Shown: positions 7,648 to 15,617, counted from the first letter of the stretch. The stretch is DNA of 41,459 nt from Oscillibacter sp. ER4 (GCF_000765235.1 NZ_JPJG01000051.1:1-41459), one strand, 5' to 3'. The notes: generated by a model not told the origin, from the sequence alone. Translations and numbers: made by a program.

Positions 7648-8375
7648 GGGCCTCCACCTCCTTCCGCAGCCAGAGCCTCGAAAACATAGCGCCGGATGCG
7701 GTTGCGGTGCTTCTTCCGGGTTCTGGCTTTCTTTGCGTGAGCTGCGAGGTGCAGCCACTTCGGCGGCACTCCGATGGCCTTGGCCGATACCTTCCAGAGC
7801 TTTTTGAGGGCGGAGAGCACGACGTTGATGACCGGCTTCAGGGCCTCGGCCAGCTTGGCGGCGATTTCCCGCAGAGCGTCGGCCAGCTTCTCGAAGGCTT
7901 CGCGGGCCTGCTGCATCTTCTCACGATCGGCGAGCGTCATGCTGCCGTCGTAGACGTAGGGGCTCAGCTCGTCGTCGCCTCCGTCGGCCAGACGCTCACA
8001 GAACGGGAGGCCGGCAGCTTCGGCAGCCTTGCGGCCCTCCTCGAGGGCGTCCCGGCCTTGCGTGACTTCGCAATAGTCCGCGAGGCGGTTGCGGCCGCCT
8101 TCGTAGTGCCAGCGGATCCCGGCGGCGATCTCGTCGATGGTCATGTCCTCACCGAAGTGGCCGCAGTAGTAGCCGTTGACGATGACGGCGTCCGGGTCTG
8201 CCTTCAGGATCCCGATGGCCTCGTTGAGGTCGTCAGTCTCCCACTCGCCGTTCCAGATGTCGCTCCAGATTGTCAGGGCGTTCCACGAGCGGCCGGTGCG
8301 ATACACGATTGTCCAGCCGATGCCGTCGCGGATCTCCGCGGCGAAGTCTCGGGCGATGTCTCTCAGTGCTGCCAT
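7644..8375 (-). CDS. Hypothetical phage protein, 243 residues
   Basis: MAALRDIARDFAAEIRDGIG, followed by IVYRTGRSWNALTIW and IVNGYYCGHFGEDMTIDEI. A helical segment rich in Ala, Glu and Lys (about 145-200) and a strongly basic tail (KKARTRKKHRNRIRR) follow. A similar N-terminal layout occurs in unnamed proteins of Clostridia mobile elements, but I cannot assign a function. The basic end may contact nucleic acid. It overlaps the following zinc-ribbon gene by ATGA and the preceding gene by 13 bases. Confidence 0.65.
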   Translation of the reverse strand: MAALRDIARDFAAEIRDGIGWTIVYRTGRSWNALTIWSDIWNGEWETDDLNEAIGILKADPDAVIVNGYYCGHFGEDMTIDEIAAGIRWHYEGGRNRLADYCEVTQGRDALEEGRKAAEAAGLPFCERLADGGDDELSPYVYDGSMTLADREKMQQAREAFEKLADALREIAAKLAEALKPVINVVLSALKKLWKVSAKAIGVPPKWLHLAAHAKKARTRKKHRNRIRRYVFEALAAEGGGGP

Positions 8376-8749
8376 GCTGGCGCCTCCTCTCTGGTGATGT
8401 GCACGACGGTGACGAGGTCGTCGATCTCGTGCTTGGTGGTGTATGTGTCCCGCTCGTCGAGCCCGATGTGCCGCAGCAGCGTCTCGGGCCCGTCCAGCAG
8501 GAAGGCGGTGACGGCCACGGCGTTCAGCCGGTAGACCGTGACCTCCACGGTGCAGCGGGCGTCGTCCTCGTCCAGCGTGGACGGGAACGAGGCCCGGCAG
8601 ACTGGGGTCGCCTCGTATCTGAAGGCGGTCGCGCGGTTCTCGCCGGCGATGATGTCCTTCACGAACTCCTCGAAGGCTTTGCGAGGGATTGAGCTGCGGT
8701 ACTTGTCCAGCGTGACGTCGGCGAGCTGCCGGATGGCTTTGGTGTTCAT
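8363..8749 (-). CDS. Hypothetical phage protein, 128 residues
   Basis: MNTKAIRQLADVTLDKYRSS and on to THKEIDD-like C-terminal residues (KHEIDDLVTVVHITREE). No domain is recognised. I chose ATG 8749 because GAGGTG lies six bases before it; a GTG three codons earlier (8758) is possible but has a poorer site. The gene begins 11 bases after the upstream gene and overlaps the downstream gene by 13 bases, consistent with a compact phage operon. Confidence 0.65.
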   Translation of the reverse strand: MNTKAIRQLADVTLDKYRSSIPRKAFEEFVKDIIAGENRATAFRYEATPVCRASFPSTLDEDDARCTVEVTVYRLNAVAVTAFLLDGPETLLRHIGLDERDTYTTKHEIDDLVTVVHITREEAPAWQH

Positions 8750-8759
8750 GCTCGTCACC

Positions 8760-9605
8760 TCACTTTATCTCGTGGATCAGAGTCCTGAAGTGGAAACACT
8801 GGATGTTATAGCCGCCGGCTCCGATGGTCTGGATCTTTGCCTTGCCCTCCGTGCCGACGATGATGCCGTTGATGTCGCCCTCGGGGCCTATGTAGAGCGC
8901 CGCGGCGTCGGTGATGGTTCCGACCGTGCTCATAATGCGGCCGATCAGGTCGAGCAGCTTGGCCCGCTTTTCTTCTTCCATCGTCTTTTCGAGCCATGCC
9001 TCGCGCTCGTCCTCGTTGTGGATCTCCAGCAGCTTGAGCGTGATCTGGTCGCCCGCTTCGCGGAGCTTCTTCTGGATCTGGTGATATTCCAGCCCGCGCT
9101 CACTCAGGAAGGCGTCGACGTCGCGGCGCGGCCAGAGGTTTGCGAGGTCGTAGTCGGTCAGCTCGCGGCCCTTGTAGAGCTCGCGGTACTTCTCGAGAGA
9201 GGGGAGTGTCTGAAGCGCCTCCAGCCGGGCGGCCCGTTCCTTTGCCTTCAGATCCTTGCGGTACTCGATGAAGCGGATCCGCTTCTCTCGGTAGTAGCCG
9301 ATCGCGTGCTGTTTCCAGTTTTCGAGGAAGTCCTTCAGGATCTCCGGGGTGTTTGCCTCGAGGTAGGCGTCGCGGGTGATGCGGGTGTTGAGCTTGTCCT
9401 GCCAGTTTTTGAGGATCTCGCGGGCCTCGGCCAACTTGGAGGTCGCGCTCTTGATGTCCTCACGCTTGATGCTGATGTCGAAGCGGTCGGCGCCTTTTTC
9501 AATCATTTTGGCGAGCTGGCTGTTGTGCTTCTTGAGTACGGCCTCGCGCTTCGCCACGCGGCCCTCGGCGTCGATGACCTTCTGCTCGAGCTCTTTCTGT
9601 GTCAT
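8760..9605 (-). CDS. Hypothetical coiled-coil phage protein, 281 residues
   Basis: The protein starts MTQKELEQKVIDAEGRVAKR and has heptad-rich helices at about 1-70 and 100-150. A more ordered middle (RDVDAFLSERGLEYHQIQKK) precedes a C-terminal globular part (GRIMSTVGTITDAAALYIG, GIIVGTEGKAKIQTIGAGGY, HFRTLIHEIK). The end resembles a region seen in many unnamed proteins of Clostridia mobile elements. The function is unknown. GGAG eight bases before ATG 9605 sets the start; the 25 extra in-frame codons upstream have no ribosome binding site. Confidence 0.7.
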   Translation of the reverse strand: MTQKELEQKVIDAEGRVAKREAVLKKHNSQLAKMIEKGADRFDISIKREDIKSATSKLAEAREILKNWQDKLNTRITRDAYLEANTPEILKDFLENWKQHAIGYYREKRIRFIEYRKDLKAKERAARLEALQTLPSLEKYRELYKGRELTDYDLANLWPRRDVDAFLSERGLEYHQIQKKLREAGDQITLKLLEIHNEDEREAWLEKTMEEEKRAKLLDLIGRIMSTVGTITDAAALYIGPEGDINGIIVGTEGKAKIQTIGAGGYNIQCFHFRTLIHEIK

Positions 9606-9810
9606 GGTGGTCTCCTTTCGTCTTGGCCCGGCCGGAGCCGGGGATCTTGGTGGTGTCGAGTCCCTGAAAAGCAGAAACACGACCGCCGGATCGCTTCAGA
9701 GAGCAGCGCGGAGGGGGTGCGCAGCTCGTCCATTTTCAGCGTCGGGGTCGTGTGATCGTTTTCATGTTGGGCTCTCCTTTCTTCGGCCCGGCGCTGCCGG
9801 GTGTTCTTGG

Positions 9811-10071
9811 CTACTGTGCGGCCGGTGCTCGTTTACCTCTGCGCTTGAAGCTCTCACGCAGTCGCCTCTCGGCGAGCTCTGCGCTGTACCCTTCGCGCTG
9901 GTTGGCGTCCAGCGCGCCGGTCGCGCCTCGCTGGAGCTCCTTGTAGATCGTGGTGTGGTGGACGCTCAGGCGGGCCGCGATGTCGACCGGCCGATCTCCG
10001 AGCAGATGCCACGCCTCGATCTTCTTCCTGTCCTCGAAGGTCAGGTAGCGGTACTTTCCCGTCAGTCTCAC
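9811..10071 (-). CDS. IS30-like helix-turn-helix protein
   Basis: About 86 residues. The block YRYLTFEDRKKIEAWHLLGD, then RPVDIAARLSVHHTTIYKEL, is the HTH_38-type DNA-binding domain known from the N-terminus of IS30 transposases. No catalytic domain follows, so it is a stand-alone regulator. A basic tail (RRLRESFKRRGKR) is present. The start is uncertain: GTG 10071 overlaps the GGAGGTGA site, and CTG 10065 five bases after GGAGG is a plausible alternative (protein then begins at TGKYRYL). It is the first gene of the minus-strand module and may control it. Confidence 0.7.
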   Translation of the reverse strand: MRLTGKYRYLTFEDRKKIEAWHLLGDRPVDIAARLSVHHTTIYKELQRGATGALDANQREGYSAELAERRLRESFKRRGKRAPAAQ

Positions 10072-10097
10072 CTCCGTCCTATGGGGTTGTAGTAAAG

Positions 10098-10137
10098 AAA
10101 AAACGCACAGCCGACTCACTTGAGTCTCTGTGCGTTT
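10098..10137 (-). terminator. Rho-independent terminator, minus strand, before the phage module
   Basis: AAACGCACAG (10101-10110) pairs with CTGTGCGTTT (10128-10137), with an inner GACTCA/TGAGTC stem. On the minus strand it is followed by six T (10103-10098). It lies immediately upstream of the HTH gene, so it may insulate the phage operon or act as a leader attenuator. On the plus strand no T run follows, so transcripts toward the cobalamin operon are not affected. Confidence 0.8.
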
Positions 10138-10179
10138 AATGATAATGGACAGCCAGCGTGTGCTGCCGCGCTTTCCTCA

Positions 10180-10207
10180 TTGACAATTCGACGGGGAATG
10201 CTATAAT
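10180..10207 (+). promoter_or_regulatory. Consensus sigma-70 promoter of the cobalamin operon
   Basis: TTGACA (10180-10185) and TATAAT (10202-10207) are both perfect hexamers, with a 16-base spacer. Transcription would start near 10214, about 25 bases before the first stem of the B12 riboswitch. A perfect promoter under riboswitch control fits strong expression when cobalamin is scarce. Confidence 0.88.
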
Positions 10208-10238
10208 CTGCTATGTCTGAAAAAATGTAAAATTGAAT

Positions 10239-10388
10239 CGCAGAGGTGCCGCCGCGAGGCGGAGAATAGAGAATCCGGTGCGAATCCGGAACGATGCAGT
10301 CACTGTGTACGGGAACGGCCTGCGTAGCCACTGGGAAACTGGGAAGGGCAGCGCCGCGATGAACGAAGTCAGGAGACCTGCCTCTGCG
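10239..10388 (+). promoter_or_regulatory. Cobalamin (B12) riboswitch aptamer
   Basis: The closing P1 stem is CGCAGAGG (10239-10246) with CCTCTGCG (10381-10388), a perfect pair. Inside are GGTGCGAATCC, GCAGTCACTGTG, AGCCACTGGGAA and the B12 box AGTCAGGAGACCTGCC (10367-10382), all in the order of the class I adenosylcobalamin aptamer. It lies between a perfect promoter and a transporter-plus-cbi operon, so it should reduce expression when adenosylcobalamin is abundant. A terminator-like hairpin about 100 bases downstream is the likely expression platform. Confidence 0.95.
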
Positions 10389-10484
10389 GGAATCTCAAGC
10401 CCGCTGCACACAGGCTGATATTTCTGCGAGTTTACCCGCGGCGCGTTTTTTTCGCGGCGCGGTGTTGCTGGTTGGAATCGTGAG

Positions 10485-10514
10485 AGCGGCTGTGGGTCAC
10501 CATGGCCGCTTTTA
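10485..10514 (+). terminator. Riboswitch expression-platform terminator
   Basis: AGCGGC (10485-10490) pairs with GCCGCT (10505-10510). An inner GTGG/CCAT stem closes a GTCA loop, and TTTTATATTTC follows. It sits between the B12 aptamer and the first gene, where a transcription-controlling platform is expected. The GC-rich stretch 10438-10462 (CGCG repeats around seven T) may form the competing anti-terminator; that pairing is not resolved by eye. Confidence 0.6.
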
Positions 10515-10558
10515 TATTTCTTTCAGAACGATTTTTGAAGAAGAAGGTAAAGAGAAAC

Positions 10559-11746
10559 ATGAAAAAAGCACTTGCAATCCTGCTCACAGCCGTAATGCTG
10601 CTGGGCGTGCTGACCGCCTGCGGCAGCAAGAAGGACGACGCTGCCGACGACACGCAGAACACGGAGGACGCCGACAAGGCCGCGGCCGACAATGTCGCCG
10701 CGCTCATTGACGCGATCTATGTTCAGGAGCGCACCGATGAGACCGACGCGCAGTGCGAGGCTGCCAAGGCTGCCTGGGACGCGCTGACCGACGAGCAGAA
10801 GGCCATGGTCGAGGGTGAGGAAGCGAGCCCTGAGTACTTCGGCCTTGACACGGGCGATGCGTCCAAGGACAATCCCCGCAATCAGGATGACATCGGCGAG
10901 AACGAGCTTCTGGTCGTTTCCTTCGGCACGTCCTACAACGACAGCCGCGTCAACGATATCAAGAGCATTGAGGACGCCCTGCAGGAGGCCTATCCTGACT
11001 GGTCCGTCCGCCGCGCTTTCACGGCTCAGATCATTATCAACCACATTCAGGCCCGCGACGGCGAGAAGATCGACAACATGACCCAGGCGCTCGACCGCGC
11101 TGTGGCCAACGGCGTCAAGAACCTCGTCGTGCAGCCGACGCACCTGATGCACGGCGCGGAGTATGACGAAATGTGTGCTACCATCGACGAGTACCGCGAC
11201 CAGTTCGAATCTGTCTCCATCGCAGAGCCCCTGCTCGGCGAGGTCGGCAGCGACGCGACCGTCATCAACGCCGACAAGGAAGTTGTCGCCAAGGCCATCA
11301 CCGCCGCCGCGGTCGAGGCAAGCGGCTTTGACTCTCTCGAGGCTGCCAAGGAAGCTGGCGCCGCGTTCGTCTTCATGGGCCACGGCACCGCACACGTCGC
11401 CAAGGTCAGCTACAGCCAGATGAGCGCCCAGATGCAGAACCTTGGCTATGAGAACGTCTTCATCGGCACGGTCGAGGGCGAGCCGGAGGAGACCTCCTGC
11501 GAGTCCGTCATCGAGGCCGTCAAGGCCGCGGGCTACACCAACGTCATCCTGCGCCCGCTGATGGTCGTTGCGGGTGACCACGCCAACAACGACATGGCCG
11601 GCAGCGACGACGATTCCTGGAAGACTATGTTCGAGGCTGCCGACTTCACCGTCGACTGCCAGATCGCGGGCCTCGGCGAGATTGCCGACATCCAGGCGCT
11701 GTACATCGCCCACACCCAGGCCGCCATTGACGCCCTGAACGCATAA
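10559..11746 (+). CDS. cbiK: Exported CbiK-type sirohydrochlorin cobaltochelatase lipoprotein
   Basis: 395 residues. A lipoprotein signal (MKKALAILLTAVMLLGVLTA, lipid-modified Cys 21) is followed by an acidic spacer to about residue 110 and then the CbiK domain from LLVVSFGTSYNDSR. Metal and catalytic residues expected for the family are visible: His 275 (FMGHGTAH), Glu 306 (TVEGEP) and His 341 (VAGDHANND). CbiK inserts Co2+ into sirohydrochlorin, the first committed step of anaerobic cobalamin synthesis. The cytoplasmic enzyme is about 265 residues; this one is exported, as in the periplasmic Desulfovibrio form. It starts the riboswitch operon, next to an uptake system, so it may capture cobalt or a tetrapyrrole at the surface. 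The start ATG 10559 follows AGAAGG. Confidence 0.88.
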   Translation: MKKALAILLTAVMLLGVLTACGSKKDDAADDTQNTEDADKAAADNVAALIDAIYVQERTDETDAQCEAAKAAWDALTDEQKAMVEGEEASPEYFGLDTGDASKDNPRNQDDIGENELLVVSFGTSYNDSRVNDIKSIEDALQEAYPDWSVRRAFTAQIIINHIQARDGEKIDNMTQALDRAVANGVKNLVVQPTHLMHGAEYDEMCATIDEYRDQFESVSIAEPLLGEVGSDATVINADKEVVAKAITAAAVEASGFDSLEAAKEAGAAFVFMGHGTAHVAKVSYSQMSAQMQNLGYENVFIGTVEGEPEETSCESVIEAVKAAGYTNVILRPLMVVAGDHANNDMAGSDDDSWKTMFEAADFTVDCQIAGLGEIADIQALYIAHTQAAIDALNA

Positions 11747-11761
11747 AAAGGAACAAAAAGG

Positions 11762-11798
11762 GGCTTCGAAGCGATTGTGCACCGCTTCGGAGCCTTTT
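11762..11798 (+). terminator. Terminator-like hairpin inside the operon, after cbiK
   Basis: GGCTTCGAAGCG (11762-11773) pairs with CGCTTCGGAGCC (11783-11794) through a nine-base loop and is followed by TTTT. The next gene begins only 21 bases later with no promoter in between. It should therefore allow partial read-through, giving more cbiK than downstream transcript, or it may stabilise the cbiK mRNA end. Confidence 0.7.
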
Positions 11799-11818
11799 CC
11801 AGATGGAGGTACTTCCCA

Positions 11819-12649
11819 ATGAAAAGAACACTGACACTGATACTGACCGTGGTGATGCTCTGCACGCTGCTTTTCGGCTGCGGGCAGAAGAGCGAGGACG
11901 GCGATCCGCAGGACACGAACACCGAGCCCGCGCTTGCCGACGGCGTTTACACCGCGGATTTCAGCACCGACAGCAGTATGTTCCACGTGAACGAGGCATG
12001 CAAGGGCAAGGGTACGCTGACGGTCGAAAACGGGCAGATGACGATCCACATCAGCCTGCCGTCCAAGAGCATTCTGAACCTCTTCTGCGGCACGGCGGAG
12101 GACGCGCGGAAGGACGGCGCGGCGCTCTTGCAGCCCACGACCGACACCGTCACCTATTCCGACGGCCTGAGCGAGGAGGTCAATGGCTTTGATATCCCCG
12201 TGCCCGCGCTGGACGAGGAGTTCGACGTCGCCATCATCGGCACGAAGGGCAAGTGGTACGACCACAAGGTCTCCGTGACGAACGCCGTTTTGAAGGAAGA
12301 CGACGCCGCCGCGCCCGCCGAGACGCTGGCCGACGGCACCTACACGATCGCCGTGACGCTCGAGGGCGGCAGCGGCAAGGCGAACATCCAGTCGCCCTGT
12401 ACGCTGACGGTCGCGGACGGCAAAATGACCGCCACCATCGTCTGGAGCAGCAGCCACTATGACTATATGCTCGTGGACGGCGAGCGCTGCGACGTACTCT
12501 CGACCGAAAACGGCTCGATGTTTGAGATCCCCGTCGCCGCGCTGGATACGCCGCTTGCCGTGGTCGGCGACACCACCGCCATGAGCACGCCGCACGAGAT
12601 CGACTACACGCTGACGTTCGACGCCTCAAGCGCCGAGGTGAACGGATGA
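11819..12649 (+). CDS. Surface lipoprotein with an internal duplication, transporter-linked
   Basis: 276 residues. Signal peptide with lipobox LFGC (Cys 21), then two related beta-rich domains. Domain 1 begins LADGVYTADFS and carries GKGTLTVENGQMTI and FDIPVPALDEEF. Domain 2 begins LADGTYTIAVT and carries SPCTLTVADGKMTATIVW and FEIPVAALDTPL. The repeated LADG-x-YT, LTV-x-x-G-x-M and F-x-IPV-x-ALD motifs show the duplication. The layout recalls NEAT-type iron/heme-binding domains beside ABC transporters, but I cannot confirm that family. Position between exported CbiK and a binding-protein gene under a B12 riboswitch suggests binding of a corrinoid, cobalt or a tetrapyrrole. GGAGGT precedes ATG 11819. 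Confidence 0.75.
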   Translation: MKRTLTLILTVVMLCTLLFGCGQKSEDGDPQDTNTEPALADGVYTADFSTDSSMFHVNEACKGKGTLTVENGQMTIHISLPSKSILNLFCGTAEDARKDGAALLQPTTDTVTYSDGLSEEVNGFDIPVPALDEEFDVAIIGTKGKWYDHKVSVTNAVLKEDDAAAPAETLADGTYTIAVTLEGGSGKANIQSPCTLTVADGKMTATIVWSSSHYDYMLVDGERCDVLSTENGSMFEIPVAALDTPLAVVGDTTAMSTPHEIDYTLTFDASSAEVNG

Positions 12650-13791
12650 GACGCCTGCCGCGCGCGCTTCTCACGCTGCTGGCCGTGCTGACGCTCTGCG
12701 CCTGCGGGAACAAAGCGCAGGACGGTTCGAACGGCGAAAATGCGGCGGTCGCGTGGGATGCTCTGTCGTTTGACAAGACCATGCCGCTTGACTACGCCGC
12801 GCAGTTTTCCGTTTCCTACGCGGGTGACGAGTACAAGTGCATCACCGTCGGGCAGGATCAGGAATTCCTGCTCGTGACGGAGGGCGCGGCCGTGCCCAGC
12901 GGCGTGCCGGAGGGCGTGACAGTTTTGCAGCAGCCGCTTGATGAAATTTATCTGGTCGCCAGCGCGGCGATGGACAGCTTTGCCCAGCTGGATGCGGTCG
13001 ACAGCATCCGCTTCAGTGGACGCAAGGAGTCGGACTGGTACATCGAGCAGGCGAAGGCGGCCATGAGCGCGGGCGACATGCTCTACGCGGGCAAATACTC
13101 CGAGCCCGATTATGAGCTTATTTTGTCGCAGGGCTGCGATCTGGTGCTTGAAAACACGATGATCTACCACTCGTCCGAGGTCATCGAGCAGTTTGAAACG
13201 CTGGGCATCCCCGTGCTCGTGGAAATGTCCAGCTACGAGAGCGAGCCGTTTGGCCGCATGGAGTGGGTCAAGCTCTACGGCGCGCTGCTCGGCAAAGAGG
13301 ACGAGGCCGCGGTGCTGTTTGAGGAGAAAATGGACAGCGTTTCGGGCATTCTGGGCGCTGCGCCCACGGGAAAGACCGTCACATTCTTCTATGTGATGAG
13401 CAACGGCGCGGTCAATGTGCGAAAGTCGACGGACTATGTCGCTAAATCCATCGCCATGGCGGGCGGGGAATACGTCTCCTTTGACAACACGGAAGAGGAG
13501 AACGCCCAGTCCACCGTCACCATCCAGATGGAGGCATTTTACAGCGGCGCGCACGACGCAGATGTGCTCATCTACAACAGCATCATCGACGGCGGGCTTA
13601 CGACGATTGACGAGCTTTTAGCGCTCGAACCGCTGCTTGGCGACTTTAAGGCCGTGCAGAACGGGAACGTCTGGTGCCTGACGAAGGACTTTTATCAGGA
13701 ATCGCTCGAATTGAGCGACCTCGTCGTGGATCTCCACACCGTTTTAAGCGGGGCGGATACGCCGCTCCGGTTTTTGACAAAGCTGCAATAA
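12646..13791 (+). CDS. ABC transporter substrate-binding lipoprotein (BtuF/FepB-like)
   Basis: 381 residues. Lipoprotein signal MRRLPRALLTLLAVLTLCAC (lipidated Cys 20). The mature part has the PF01497-type fold, with a first lobe up to about residue 190 and a second lobe containing FGRMEWVKLYGALLGKEDEA, which matches the conserved helix of these clusters. The family binds vitamin B12, heme or iron-siderophores; riboswitch control favours a corrinoid or cobalt compound. The start overlaps the previous stop by ATGA, and the permease gene follows after 39 bases. The ligand cannot be decided from sequence. Confidence 0.82.
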   Translation: MRRLPRALLTLLAVLTLCACGNKAQDGSNGENAAVAWDALSFDKTMPLDYAAQFSVSYAGDEYKCITVGQDQEFLLVTEGAAVPSGVPEGVTVLQQPLDEIYLVASAAMDSFAQLDAVDSIRFSGRKESDWYIEQAKAAMSAGDMLYAGKYSEPDYELILSQGCDLVLENTMIYHSSEVIEQFETLGIPVLVEMSSYESEPFGRMEWVKLYGALLGKEDEAAVLFEEKMDSVSGILGAAPTGKTVTFFYVMSNGAVNVRKSTDYVAKSIAMAGGEYVSFDNTEEENAQSTVTIQMEAFYSGAHDADVLIYNSIIDGGLTTIDELLALEPLLGDFKAVQNGNVWCLTKDFYQESLELSDLVVDLHTVLSGADTPLRFLTKLQ

Positions 13792-13830
13792 TTTTTGACT
13801 GGAAAGTTGAAACAGACAGGAGGGACGAGC

Positions 13831-14850
13831 ATGGAGCAGAAGCGGAGAACACGGACGTGGTGCGGCTTTTTGCTGCTGTTCGTCCTTTTGGCTGTTTTTT
13901 TGATCTGGAATTTATTCGCGGGCAGCGTGCAGCTCTCCGCGTCTCAGATAGGACAAATTCTGCTCGGCGGCGGGGATGACCTGACGCAAAAGCAGATCAT
14001 TATGCAAATTAGATTGCCGCGCATGGCGTCGGCGCTCATTTTAGGCGGTGCGCTGTCCGTGTCGGGGTATCTTCTGCAAACGTTTTTCCACAATCCCATC
14101 GCGGGGCCGTTCGTGCTGGGCATTTCGTCGGGCGCGAAGCTCGCGGTGTCGATCGCGATGATCGTTTTCCTCAGCCGCGGCGTCAGATCATCGTCAGCGC
14201 TGCTGATCAGCGCGGCGTTCATCGGCGCGATGCTCTCGATGGGCCTCATCCTGCTCATTTCGCAGCGGGTCAATCAGATGAGCCTTCTCGTCGTCTGCGG
14301 CGTGATGATTGGCTACATCTGCTCGGCGCTGACGGATTTTCTCGTCACGTTCGCGGACGATTCAAATATCGTGAACCTGCACAACTGGTCGAACGGTTCG
14401 TTTTCCGGCATGAAGTGGGAAAACGTGACGACGATGGCCTGGGTGTGCGGGATCGCGCTGATTTTGACATTTTTCCTCTCCAAGCCGATCCGCGCCTACC
14501 AGCTCGGCGAGGTCTACGCGCGCAACATGGGCGTGCCGATTAAAGCGTTCCGCGCGGCGCTCATCCTGCTCTCCAGCGTGTTATCTGCCTGCGTGACAGC
14601 CTTCGCGGGCCCCATTTCGTTTGTCGGCATCGCGCTGCCGCATCTGATGAAGGCACTCTTCAAAACGGCGGAGCCGCTTTTGCTGATTCCGGCGAGCTTC
14701 CTCGGCGGAGGCATCTTCTGCCTTGCGTGTGATCTCATCGCGCGCACGGCCTTTGCGCCCGCGGAAGTCAGCATCAGCTCGGTCACGGCGGTGTTCGGCG
14801 CGCCGGTCGTCATCTACATGATGGTGCACAGAAAGGCGGGGCGGGAATGA
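13831..14850 (+). CDS. FecCD/BtuC-type ABC transporter permease
   Basis: 339 residues from ATG 13831 (AGGAGGG seven bases upstream). Multiple hydrophobic segments begin at LLLFVLLAVFLIW. The motifs RLPRMASALILGGALSVSGY, NPIAGPFVLGISSGA and GPISFVGIALPHLMK are those of the FecCD family that pairs with BtuF-like binding proteins. It forms the membrane channel of the importer with the ATPase encoded next (ATGA overlap). Family length is about 330 residues, so it is complete. Substrate by context: corrinoid or cobalt compound. Confidence 0.92.
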   Translation: MEQKRRTRTWCGFLLLFVLLAVFLIWNLFAGSVQLSASQIGQILLGGGDDLTQKQIIMQIRLPRMASALILGGALSVSGYLLQTFFHNPIAGPFVLGISSGAKLAVSIAMIVFLSRGVRSSSALLISAAFIGAMLSMGLILLISQRVNQMSLLVVCGVMIGYICSALTDFLVTFADDSNIVNLHNWSNGSFSGMKWENVTTMAWVCGIALILTFFLSKPIRAYQLGEVYARNMGVPIKAFRAALILLSSVLSACVTAFAGPISFVGIALPHLMKALFKTAEPLLLIPASFLGGGIFCLACDLIARTAFAPAEVSISSVTAVFGAPVVIYMMVHRKAGRE

Positions 14851-15617
14851 GCGGCTATTTGGAGACAAAGAATTTATCCGTCGGCTACCACGGCAAGCCC
14901 CTCATCGAGGATGTGTCCCTCTGCGTGCAGAGGGGAAAGATCGTTACGCTGATCGGGCCGAACGGCTCGGGCAAGTCGACGATCCTGAAAACCGTCATCG
15001 GTCAGCTGCCGGAGCTTTCCGGCACAGTGTATCTGGATGGCGAGACGATGCGCTCGCGCAGCCGCAACGACATCGCACGGCGCATGGCGATCTTGATGAC
15101 CGCGCGCGTCGAACCGGAGCTCATGACCTGCCGCGATGTGGTCAGCTCGGGCCGCTATCCCTACACGGGAAGGCTCGGCGTCCTGCGGGACGAAGATAAG
15201 AAGATCGTCGAGCAGTCGCTTTCTCAGGTGGACGCGCTCGCGTTCGCCGACGCGCCGTTTTCCGCCGTCAGTGACGGCCAGCGGCAGCGCATTCTGCTCG
15301 CAAGGGCCCTGTGCCAGCAGCCGCAGCTTATCGTGCTCGACGAACCGACGAGCTTTTTGGACATCCGCTACAAACTGGAACTGCTCTCCGTCCTCAAGCG
15401 CATGGTGCGCGAAAACGACCTCGCCGTGCTGCTCTCGCTCCACGAGCTCGATCTGGCGCGGCGCATTTCGGACACAGTCATCTGCGTCGCGGGCGACCGC
15501 ATCGACCGCATCGGCACGCCGGAGGAGATCTTCACGAGCGACTACATCGCGCAGCTCTATCACTTGGAGCGAGGGAAGTACGACGAGTGCTTCAGCACAT
15601 TGGAATTTGTACCGTAG
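14847..15617 (+). CDS. ABC transporter ATP-binding protein (BtuD/FecE-like)
   Basis: 256 residues. Walker A GPNGSGKS at 37-44, Q-loop region MAILMTARVEPELMT, signature VSDGQRQR, Walker B LIVLDEPTS, and the switch histidine in LLSLHELDLA. The signature reads VSDGQ instead of LSGGQ, a variant that also occurs in FecE-like ATPases. It powers the importer formed with the permease and binding protein. It begins with an ATGA overlap and is followed 50 bases later by cbiA, with no promoter seen between, so uptake and synthesis are one transcript. Confidence 0.92.
   Translation: MSGYLETKNLSVGYHGKPLIEDVSLCVQRGKIVTLIGPNGSGKSTILKTVIGQLPELSGTVYLDGETMRSRSRNDIARRMAILMTARVEPELMTCRDVVSSGRYPYTGRLGVLRDEDKKIVEQSLSQVDALAFADAPFSAVSDGQRQRILLARALCQQPQLIVLDEPTSFLDIRYKLELLSVLKRMVRENDLAVLLSLHELDLARRISDTVICVAGDRIDRIGTPEEIFTSDYIAQLYHLERGKYDECFSTLEFVP

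Noticed and set aside
7468-7758. A longer 96-residue version of the zinc-ribbon protein
   Set aside because: The upstream start lacks a ribosome binding site and would overlap the preceding gene by over 100 bases. ATG 7647 has GGAGG and an ATGA overlap.
9602-9733. A 43-codon minus-strand ORF and a nine-codon ORF (from 9754) between the HTH gene and the coiled-coil gene
   Set aside because: The nine-codon ORF has a good ribosome binding site but is too short. The 43-codon ORF has none and its sequence looks like out-of-frame coding. The stretch may hold a frameshifted small gene, which cannot be shown here.
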